Source: Ambrosia x helenae
Lineage: Eukaryota > Streptophyta > Magnoliopsida > Asterales > Asteraceae
NCBI GenBank assembly: GCA_030844895.1
Contig: CM061223.1
Coordinates: 3,348,001-3,412,000 of the forward strand
Length of the DNA: 64,000 nt
Reading direction: 5' to 3'
Of the stretch, positions 55,740 through 64,000 are shown piece by piece (position 1 is the stretch's first letter; each line of letters begins with the position of its first letter). Both the position numbers and the translations under genes were made by a program. Below the pieces are notes generated by a model that did no database searches, was not told the origin of the DNA, and saw only the letters and a program-made list of their open reading frames with translations.

Positions 55740-57232
55740 CCCTTGTTGTATTGGGGAGAAGGAAATATAAGGAACATTATTCGTTTGATGAGGTGTTTTC
55801 ATTTTATTTTCGGGCTCAAAAAGAATCATAACAAAACAAATCTCTTCGGAATTAAAGTTAGTGATGAAGTGGTCGAGAATGTGGCAATGGCTATTAAATG
55901 TAATGTTAGGAAGTTCCCTTGCAAATATCTTGATCTTCTGGTCGAGTTGAACATGAATCAAAAAAGATTTTTGGAATGGGGTCGTCAATTGCTTCAAGAA
56001 AAGATTATCGAGGTGGAAGGCAAAAAAATTATCATTTGGGGGAAGGGTTATATTGCTGAAAGCAGCATTGGATAGTTTACCATTGTATTTATTCTCCTTA
56101 TACAAAGCTCCTAATTGTACAATTGAATGCTTGGAATCGTTAAGAAGGCGTTTCCTTGGGAGGATATGAAGACAAAGCAAAGGCTAATTGGATTACTTGG
56201 GAGCGCGTGATCGGCCCACTAAAAAAGGAGGCTTGGGATTGGGTTCTCTGAAATTTTGAAAAGTATAATGGAAGCTTATTGGTAAAATGGTGGTGGAGGT
56301 ATAAGCGAGAAAAAAATGGCGTTATGGAGACGAGTCATCGATGTAATTCATTTTAATTCCAATTCAGGATCGTATTTACCGGTTAACGCTGGAATTTCGG
56401 GTCCTTAGGCTGCAATAAACAACCTTGAAAAGGATTTTCTTGATAAGAATCCGAGTATCAGAAGTATGATCAAGGGGAAGCTTGGGATTGGGCAAGACAT
56501 TCGTTTTTGGATAGATTGGTGTGTAGGGGATGGACCTTTAATAGATCGCTTTCCAGCTTTGTTTGCAATCGAAAAATTGAAGTTGGCAAGTTTATCTAAC
56601 ATATTACAAGGTTAGGAATGGAGAAGATCGCCATCCAGAGCTCAGGAGCTGATCGAGCTGCATCATTGCATCGCTTTAGTTGCTGATATTGCTGTTTGTA
56701 ACAGGGCCGATTGTTGGAGATGGGCCGATAGCCCAGACGGGCAATTTTCTGTTGGTTTGTGCAGGAAACTAATATCCCAGCATGCGGTTCCATTTTACCC
56801 TTTCCAATGGGCATAAGGAGTGAGGGTCTCCTCCAATCTATGCATTTTCTGTGAGAGATTTACTGAGCATTTATAAGTCTATAGATGCTTCGGAGTACAA
56901 AAGGTAGTTGACCCGAATGATAATCTTAGCTGGGAGTTGGACGTTATGGAAGGCGCGTAATGAGGTGATTTTCCAAGGAAAAAGGGTGAACAAGCTTATT
57001 GGAGAGGTTCAAGCTACAACATACTCATGGGCGAAGTATAAAACGAAAGACGCGGCATGGACGAGGGAGAAATGGGTCGCTTTTGATGTTCTGATTACGT
57101 GATTTATGTAATGTTTTCCGTAGTCCGGTAACATCTCGGTGATGTATCCGGTTATTGCTAGAACCTTTTTAGTCACAACTTTGTATATATTTAGGTGGAA
57201 TGAAGGAAATTTGCCGATAAAAAAAAAACCTC
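55740..57232 (+). pseudogene. Decayed L1-type LINE, 3' part with tail
   Basis: Across several frameshifts and stops the plus strand encodes the plant L1 order: FGLKKNHNKTNLFGIKV (reverse-transcriptase end), KLSFGGRVVLLKAA-like text, SLPLYLFSLYKAPN, SLRRRFLW.., VIGPLKKGGLGLGS, LLVKWWWRYK, LGIGQDIRFWIDWCVGDGPL, then a zf-RVT-like region and RMIILAGSWTLWKARNEVIF. The ORF ends at 57102, followed by a ~115-base 3'UTR and an A run at about 57223-57232. A second, related copy in the same orientation follows the hydrolase gene. Confidence 0.75.
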
Positions 57233-57275
57233 TAGTTGTACACTTCTACCGCCATAAATAATAATAATTTTCTAT

Positions 57276-57345
57276 GACCCCAACTCTATATAAATAATAA
57301 TTTGGTTCATGACACACATGACCCCAACTCTATATAAATAATAAT
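57276..57345 (+). promoter_or_regulatory. Duplicated TATA-box segment upstream of the hydrolase gene
   Basis: GACCCCAACTCTATATAAAT occurs twice, 44 bases apart, giving TATATAAATA at 57287-57296 and 57331-57340. The second lies about 115 bases before the main ATG, a normal distance for a plant TATA box. The LINE tail ends only about 45 bases upstream of the first. Confidence 0.55.
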
Positions 57346-57437
57346 TTTCTAAATTTTTGATTTCCCCCAAAATAGAAACAAACCAAACTTCCATATCACT
57401 CTGTCGGTTACGAATTACGATTCAACATTTCAACTAC

Positions 57438-57458
57438 ATGCACCACATCACCAAATGA
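57438..57458 (+). other. Six-codon upstream ORF overlapping the hydrolase start codon
   Basis: ATGCACCACATCACCAAATG-A encodes MHHITK and its TGA shares the ATGA with the main ATG (57455-57457). The geometry would allow termination-reinitiation or leaky scanning. It is the only ATG between the nearer TATA box and the main start that I see. Confidence 0.55.
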
Positions 57459-57738
57459 CGTCATCATCCACCGCCTTCCGCCGCCTCTACCTCCAATTCC
57501 TCGTCCGCCGTCTCCCTCCGTCGTCATCCATCCAGTTAACGTCCATCGTCACCGTTAGGGCTTTCTCTACCGAAATTAACGGCGAGAAGGTTTCTAATAA
57601 ACCTCCTATATGTACAGCCGACGAGTTACACTACGTGTTTGTTAAAAACTCCGACTGGAAACTTGCCTTATGGCGGTACCTTCCTTCTCCAAAGGCACGT
57701 TTTTAACGGATACGAAATTTATACATTCGTTTAATAAA

Positions 57739-57781
<43 letters not shown>

Positions 57782-60700
57782 GTTGTTGTTGTTGTTGTTG
57801 TTGTATAAATTGTGGCTAATTTTAGGCGGTCCATAGAAAGCATCCGCTGTTGCTGTTGTCAGGTGTGGGAACAAATGCAATTGCGTATGATCTCTCACCG
57901 GAGGTGATCGTTTTGTTGCTTTTAGTAATGTTTTTAGAACCGGACCGAACAACAAACCGATGATAATGCACCGGTAGCATTATCGGTTTGCTGGTTGGAT
58001 TGGACGGAATTTAAGAACCGGATTTACGTAATATATTTGTTTAATATGAAAAGTTGAAACTATATATACGTTTTGTAATATGCAAAACAATATATAAAAT
58101 ACTTTATGTTTTGATGTCAATTTGTTGCTTTTAGTAATGTTTTTAGAACTGGACCGAACAGCAAACCGGTAGTATTATCGGCAGGGCCGGCCCTGAAAAT
58201 TCGGGTGCCCGGGCCGAGCCGGAAAATATGTGCCCGTTATTCTTAGGTCTTTTAAGCAATGCTTTCATAACCGAAGCGGACGTTGAACCAGTGTCCTTAC
58301 CGGTTCCCTAGTCGGAACGGTCGAACCGGATATAGAACTGAAAGTGTCGTAATAATTATAAAAATTAATATGTTTGGCTAATTGGCTCATAAAAAAACCA
58401 CCATTTCTTAAAATTCCATAATAATCTGAAGGGCCATTATTTATATCTAGACTTCAAAAGTTTTTTTAATGAAATGAATTTGACTTGAATCATGTGCACA
58501 AGCGTAAGACAATTACTATTTTGTAGTATTACTATATATTAAAATTTACTGCAAAGACAGCACAATTACTGTATCACAATACAAATCTCAAGTAACACAC
58601 TTCAACTTTTTTTTAATTTTGTCATATCCTTCAAATATAGTTTTTCATGTATGACCTATCTTCTTCCTTATCTACTCTTCACATTCTTGCGTTTATAACC
58701 AATGATTTTTAAGATGAGATTTTTTTTTTTGGTTGAAAACAGAAAGAAAATACTTACAGAAAAAATACACTCTACACTCGTTGCCGCTCAAAGTGCCCCT
58801 TTTGAAATTGGGCCCGGGCCGGGAGTCCTCCCCGCACCCCCTCAGGGCCGGCCCTGATTATCGGTTTGCTAGTTGGATTGGACGGAATTTAAGAACCGGA
58901 TTACGTAATATATTTATTTAAAATGAAAAGTTAAAACTGTATATACGTTTTGTAATATGCAAAACAATATATGAAATACTTTATGTTTTGATGTCAGTTT
59001 GTCATGCTTTTAGTAATGTTTTTAGAACTGGACCGAATAGCAAACTGGTAGCATTATCGGTTCACTGGTTGGATTGGGCGGAATTTAAGAACCGGATTAC
59101 GTAATATATTTGTTTAATATGAAAAGTTAAAACTATATATAAGTTTTGTAATATGCAAAACAATATATGAAATACTTTATGTTTTGATGTCAGTTTGTTG
59201 CTTTTAGTAATGTTTTTAGAACTGGACCGAACAGCAAACCGGTAGACCGGTAGCATTATCGGTTCATTGGTTGGATTGGACGGAATTTAAGAACCGGATT
59301 TACGTAATATATTTATTTAATATGAAAAGTTAAAACTATATATACGTTTTATAATATGCAAACGTAACAATATATGAAATACTTTATGTATTGATGTGAA
59401 TATGTAGTTTTGATCAAATATGAAGACTTAAGTAAATAATAATATATGAAGGTGTCAAGTAGTAATGAGCAAGAGAATGTGATTTGGATTGGTATTAGTT
59501 CAACCGGTCGTCCGGTCCAGGAATTATTGATTTACTTTTAGGTGGTCTGAACCGCCTGAACGCGTGGCTTGTATGTAGTTTTTTTAACTTGTTTTGAAAC
59601 GAGGTGATCCGCTGGTTAGACTAGCGGGCGAGGGGATGAGTTGAGGTGTCACAAATCGTAGGGGTGCGCTACTCCTACGATTTGGTGAGATCAGCTAGTG
59701 AGACTAGCGGATGTGATAAATTGTTTGCTATATTATCATTGTGGAGTTGCAGAAACATTGATTATTTGGTATTGGAACTTTGGATTGATTTATTATATTT
59801 GGACAAGTTTCACCTAATTTCAAACAAGTTTCAAAAACCACCTAAAAGCCATGCGTTTACATTCAGACAACCAAAAAGTTAATAGAATTCGACGGTTCTG
59901 TTCCAACTCTAATGTTGAAGTGTTCAGCTTATATTTTGTTTGTTTTCAGTCTTCGTTTGCTCGTCACATGTGTGAGCACGGATTTGACACCTGGATTCTT
60001 GAGGTTCGAGGCTCAGGCTTAAGCATGCAAGCTACAAACCGTAAACAGATTGAGCATTCAGCACATGAAATATCTGATCAAATGGAAGCTGCTTCTGCAT
60101 CAGGAACACAAAATGCTCAATCCGCCCCACAATCTTCAAACAACAACGAAACTGCCCCAACAGAATCAGAGATGGTTATAACTAACCAACAACCATTTTC
60201 ATTGCCAACTATATTTCCAGAATCGGTGATCGTCACCAAGTTAACTGAAACCTTAATAACCCTATCAAATAGAGCATCCAACTTTTTTAGTGAAAGACAG
60301 CCTAGACTAATGTCTGATAATAAATTAGTTGACCGACTGTCAAATTTGGTAGGAATTTCTTTTCTAGCAAAGTGGTTTAATGAGATAAAGGAAAAGCTTT
60401 CAAGTGTATGGGAAGTGAAACATGATTCAGGTGTTGCAAGTCAAATAAGGGACTTGAGTGAAAAGCTAGTTAATACTCTTGAGGAAGGTCAACGCACTGT
60501 TTCGTCCCCATTGTTTGACCTTCAAGAACGTTCGACAATAATCATGGAAGGTTTGCAGAAGCAAATGGATTTGATTGGCAAATTCGATTGGGATTTTGAT
60601 CATCACCTTGAAGAGGACGTTCCTGCTGCGGTGAGGTGACATACTGACATGTTAACTTTCATTACTTTTAATTGTATCATTCTTTGTTATTTTCTTTCTG

Positions 60701-62470
60701 AATGTTGGGGAATTTCCAGTAATAGGGTACGGATAATCAAATAGCGGGGATATATTTTGTATATGGTATTATGGTGTATGGAAATCACCTTTCAAAAGTT
60801 ATATTTTGACCTTCTAGTGGCTCGGTTGCTCAAAGTCAACTTTGGATAATATAGGAAGCCAATACTCAAGTATAAGTAATAACTCAAGTAAAACTCGAGA
60901 TATATTGTAAAAATTAATGTAAGTTCTGATTAATTGTATCGAAATATGAGATCGTTTTTGTTTTGGGGGAAAAAGTAGTTGAACTGTTTAATGAATGCAC
61001 CTTTCATCTGTGTATATCAATACCAGCGCGTATCAGAGCCGTACTAGTGTATAAAGACAGAACCAACATATACGTCAATACTAGTATATAAGGTCGGAAC
61101 CAACATATAGGTCACCAGCATATAGCCATATTTTGAAAGCTCTGAATCCTGTTAAGGTTATACAAGCATATACTCCTTACCACTTAGTCTTCACTGCAAA
61201 TCTGATTACAACATTAAAACATATGTTGACAGCACTAAAATTACTAACTCTAAACACAGATGGCATATATAAAGGCCCATACTCAACCCGAGGATGGCAA
61301 ACTGGTTGCTGTTGGACATTCCATGGGTGGCGTTTTACTATATTCAATGCTATCACGATATGGTAAGATTCCAAATTGTGTTCTTTTGTTTTTGTTTATA
61401 TAATTAAGAAAGCTGATTTTGAATTATGTGATAAAAGCTTTTGAAGGAAAAGATCCAGGGTTGGCCGCGATTGTTACTTTGGCATCTTCACTCGACTATG
61501 CGTCCTCTAAAACATCACTAAAATTATTACTACCACTTGTAAGTTGTAAGAGAATGTATTGACGTATTGTGCATCATCTGGGAGAAAATACGATCCGATT
61601 CTTATTTATTTATTTATTTATTTATTTATCATACACAGGTTGATCCTGCACAAGCCTTAAATGTACCAATTGTTCCTTTAGGAGCAATGTTGACAGCTGC
61701 ATATCCTCTTACATCTCGTGTTCCTTATGTTTTATCATGGCTTAATCAGATGATATCGGCACAAGACATGATGCATCCGGATTTATTCAAGAGACTCATC
61801 TTGAATAGCTTTTGTAAGTGCATAATTTCTTATACTAGTTAAATCCTATCTTTCTTTTTTATGATTTATATGTTTAAATCTGTTGTAGGTAGCATACCTG
61901 CTAAACTATTGTTACAGCTTGCCTCGGCACTTAGAGAACACGGCTTATCTGACAGAAGTGGGACATTTTTCTACAAAGATCACATTCACAAAATCAATAT
62001 CCCGGTTTTGGCAATCGCAGGTGACCGGGATGCAATATGTCCTCCTGAAGCTGTACGCGGTACGTATGGTCTTAAACTGTATATTATTTCAAGAAGATAC
62101 AGAAATATTGACAATATGTTTTATTGACTGAATGAACAGAAACAGTAAAACTGATTCCTGAGAAGTTGGTTACCTACAAACTTTTCGGTGAACCGAATGG
62201 CCCACATTATGCCCATTATGATTTGGTTGGGGGAAGATTGGTATATCATCTTAACTTTTATGTCATTTTATTTCCTGAGTTTTTTCTTCAAATAATTAAA
62301 AATTAAACAGTCAGCTGTAAAAGTTGATAATTTGCTTTTATGTTTACAAAAAAAAAAAAACACACGCTAACATTTTTGGTTTTGATCATTTGATGTGATC
62401 TACAATGCAGGCAGTGGATGAAGTGTATGAATGTGTAGTACAATTTCTAACTGATCATGATCAGAAATAG
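57455..62470 (+). CDS. Alpha/beta-hydrolase family protein, 9 exons, 569 aa
   Basis: Exons 57455-57694, 57826-57903, 59950-60630, 61260-61362, 61438-61538, 61639-61813, 61889-62059, 62140-62240, 62411-62470; the joined frame is 1710 nt and phases agree. It matches the plant family typified by Arabidopsis At1g15060/At1g73750: HPLLLLSGVGTNAIAYDLSPE, GFDTWILEVRGSGLS, VAVGHSMGGVLLYSMLSRY (nucleophile elbow, S354), IPVLAIAGDRDAICPPEAV (probable acid D507), EPNGPHYAHYDLVGGRL (probable His 539 or 542). A ~200-residue insertion between strand and elbow (exon 3) is characteristic. The Arg/Ser-rich N-terminus (RRLYLQFLVRRLPP...RAFS) could be an organelle transit peptide (inference). Substrate unknown. 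Intron 1 appears to use a GC donor (AAG|GCACG). Intron 2 (2 kb) holds a tandem repeat with a hAT-like insertion. Confidence 0.88.
57738..57804 (+). repeat. Compound (ATT)n(GTT)n microsatellite in hydrolase intron 1
   Basis: Perfect ATT units switch to GTT units, about 22 repeats in all, between the GC donor at 57695 and the acceptor ending at 57825. In an intron of only 131 bp it makes up half the length. Confidence 0.8.
57905..59405 (+). repeat. Four-unit tandem repeat (about 194-209 bp period) in hydrolase intron 2
   Basis: The landmark TTTTTAGAAC begins at 57931, 58140, 59019 and 59213. Each unit continues with GGACCGAACA-CAAACCG, TTGGATTGGACGGAATTTAA, TACGTAATATATTT and ACTTTATGTTTTGATGTCA. 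After subtracting the 675-bp insertion plus duplication in unit 2, the periods are about 209, 196 and 194. The last unit is followed by unique sequence. Confidence 0.75.
58182..58856. mobile_element. hAT-like non-autonomous element with exact 8-bp target duplication
   Basis: Both ends carry CAGGGCCGGCCCTG, itself nearly palindromic. ATTATCGG flanks at 58174-58181 and 58857-58864. Subterminal GGGCCCGGGCC-type sequence mirrors between ends; the centre is AT-rich. It sits in unit 2 of the intron tandem repeat. Confidence 0.8.
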
Positions 62471-62586
62471 CTATTAAGGAGTTTTGTTCGGTATGTTGAG
62501 CAAAGCAATATATATGTTTGCTTACAAATGTTATTGTAATATGTGTTTCATCATAATCTGGCTTTTTTTTTTTTTTCTTACGTTAG

Positions 62587-64000
62587 ATGTTTGTGAAGTT
62601 CTTGTTTATATCGTTTTTCCTGCTTTCAAGTATAAATAGAGTGTCGTTGATTGCTTCAAAAAACAGGTTGTCGAAATGGAAAGCCACGAAATTATCATTC
62701 GGAGGTAGGGTCGTTTTGTTAAAGGCTGCGATGGACAGCCTTCCTCTTTATTTGTTCTCACCATTCAAAGCCCCTAAAGGGGTACTTGAGATGTTGGAAT
62801 CAATTAGAAGGCGGTTTTTTTGGGGTGGCGATGAAGACAAGTCGAAAACCAACTGGATTGCATGGGGAAGAGTTATAGGGCCGGTGGAAAAAGGGGGATT
62901 GGGGTTGGGATCACTGAAGGTAATGAACGGAAGTTTATTACTTAAGTGGTGGTGGCGGTTTAAGCAAGAAAAAGGAGCATTATGGCATCGTGTGATTTCT
63001 ACGATTCACCACGATCTGAATCAGTGGACTTATATGCCGATCAAAGCTGGAATTTTGAGTACGTGGAATGCAATTATTAGACTGGAAAAGGAGTTGTTCG
63101 ATCAAAATGTGGAAAAGGGATCCGGGCGACGCAAATGAGGTGCATGAGCTGAAGACGTGCAGCAACTTGATTAACGATGTGGCGCTAACACTTTGTTCCT
63201 GAGTTTCATTAAAGGATGGAAGAGAAATGATCTCCATTCTCTTCCTTTCTCTCCGGCTCCTTTCAAATTGGAAAGATTGAAAATCACTCTAAAAACCTCA
63301 TTATTATTCCTCTCATTCCCTCCTTTTCTCTTCTAAAAATACTCTGGAACACATTTTTTCCCCACTTCCTTCCCAATCCTTTCTCTTCCATCCTTTAATG
63401 AAACTCTGGAACAGAGTGTAAATCAAGGTCAGGATAAATGGGAGTAGGCGGATAGCTTGGATGGAATGTTTTCAGTAGCAGGTTGCAGGAAGTTGTTATC
63501 GCGCAATGTTGTCTCGTTTATCCATTTCATTAGGTAAAAGGGGTGCCAAAAAAGTATGTATATTCAGATGGAGGGCGGTTCAAGATAGACTCCCAACATT
63601 GATTGGCCTAAAGAAAAGAAAGATTTTACACGGGTCGACGATTTGCAAGCTATGCGGGGAAGGAGATGAGGATGGGGATCATTTATTAACTTCATGCTAT
63701 GTAGCCTCCATGGTTTGGTATGAATTTAGTTCATGGATTGGAATACCACTGATTTATGCGTTTAGTGTTAAGGATCTACTTAATATGCACAACAATGCTA
63801 ATATATCGAAGGAAAAGAGTAAGTTGGTGAGAATCATAATATAGGTGGCGTGTTGGACGATATGGAGAGCACGAAACGAACTTATTTTCAATGGGAATGG
63901 AGTGTTTGGTTAAGCGCAAGCTATGGCGTTTACACGGGTGAAACATAAATACAAATAAACGGGTTGGACGCAGGGAATTGGGTAGCATTTAATGCCCTTA
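62587..64000 (+). pseudogene. Second L1-type LINE remnant, 3' part, same family as 55.7 kb
   Basis: Frame 62587-63138 encodes NRLSKWKATKLSFGGRVVLL, KAAMDSLPLYLFSPFKAP, SIRRRFFWGGDEDKSK, WGRVIGPVEKGGLGLGSLK, LLLKWWWRFKQEK, MPIKAGILSTWNAIIRLEKEL. After a 230-bp MITE the zf-RVT part reads FRWRAVQDRLPTLIGLKKRK, ICKLCGEGDEDGDHLLTSC, AYFxx..-type DLLNMHNN, and beyond a stop ACWTIWRARNELIF. Stops and frameshifts make it non-functional. It begins about 115 bases after the hydrolase stop and leaves the window. Confidence 0.8.
63189..63418. mobile_element. Tourist-like MITE inside the LINE remnant
   Basis: CACTTTGTTCCTGAGTTTCA and, from the other strand, CACTCTGTTCCAGAGTTTCA start inverted arms that continue TTAAAGGATGGAAGAGAAA on both sides (about 40 bp). 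TAA flanks at 63186-63188 and 63419-63421. The LINE reading frame is split by it. Confidence 0.8.

Overview
The window is nuclear DNA of a flowering plant, most likely a eudicot. It is AT-rich, has short exons with GT-AG introns, plant gene families and a heavy load of plant transposons. An Asteraceae (daisy family) origin is my impression from the repeat types, not something shown here. Five host genes can be supported by exon-by-exon reading. Almost everything else is transposable-element sequence, and many elements can be delimited to the base by their target-site duplications (TSDs).

Layout. 1-790 (-): 5' end of a KRI1-like ribosome-biogenesis gene, cut by the window edge. 1.0-1.9 kb (-): decayed tail of a LINE with a restriction-like endonuclease. 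2.46-5.47 kb (-): PKHD-type 2-oxoglutarate/Fe(II) oxygenase, 8 exons, 359 aa, in which the expected third metal ligand appears to be Asn. 6.42-10.8 kb (-): lipid phosphate phosphatase (PAP2), 347 aa if one extra base in the second coding exon is ignored. 10.8-44.4 kb: about 33 kb with no convincing host gene. It is built of SINEs, Tourist-like and hAT-like MITEs, Helitrons, three more copies of the same LINE tail and a solo LTR of about 4 kb. 44.6-46.7 kb (+): PB1-domain protein, 675 aa. 46.8-55.7 kb: MITEs, a SINE, a near-perfect 50-bp inverted repeat and a second solo LTR of 2.47 kb. 55.7-57.2 kb (+): decayed L1-type LINE. 57.45-62.47 kb (+): alpha/beta-hydrolase gene, 9 exons, 569 aa. 62.6-64.0 kb (+): a second, related L1 remnant.

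The five genes do not form a pathway; they are independent housekeeping-type plant genes. What links them is transposon load. GGCGC-rich foldback elements with 8-bp TSDs sit in introns of both the oxygenase and phosphatase genes. A third hAT-like element sits inside a tandem repeat in intron 2 of the hydrolase. The hydrolase gene lies between two LINE remnants of the same family and orientation.

Most useful observations: a dispersed LINE family encoding a C2HC knuckle plus a PD-(D/E)XK-like endonuclease tail; Helitrons fused head-to-tail; a Helitron sharing an exact 32-bp stretch with a hAT-like MITE; a hAT-like insertion whose empty site is preserved elsewhere in the window; and, in the genes, a frameshift, a lost metal ligand, a GC-AG intron and an upstream ORF that ends on the main start codon. 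I found no convincing evidence of an entirely new biological system. All boundaries and family calls come from reading the sequence by eye; no similarity search or alignment was run.
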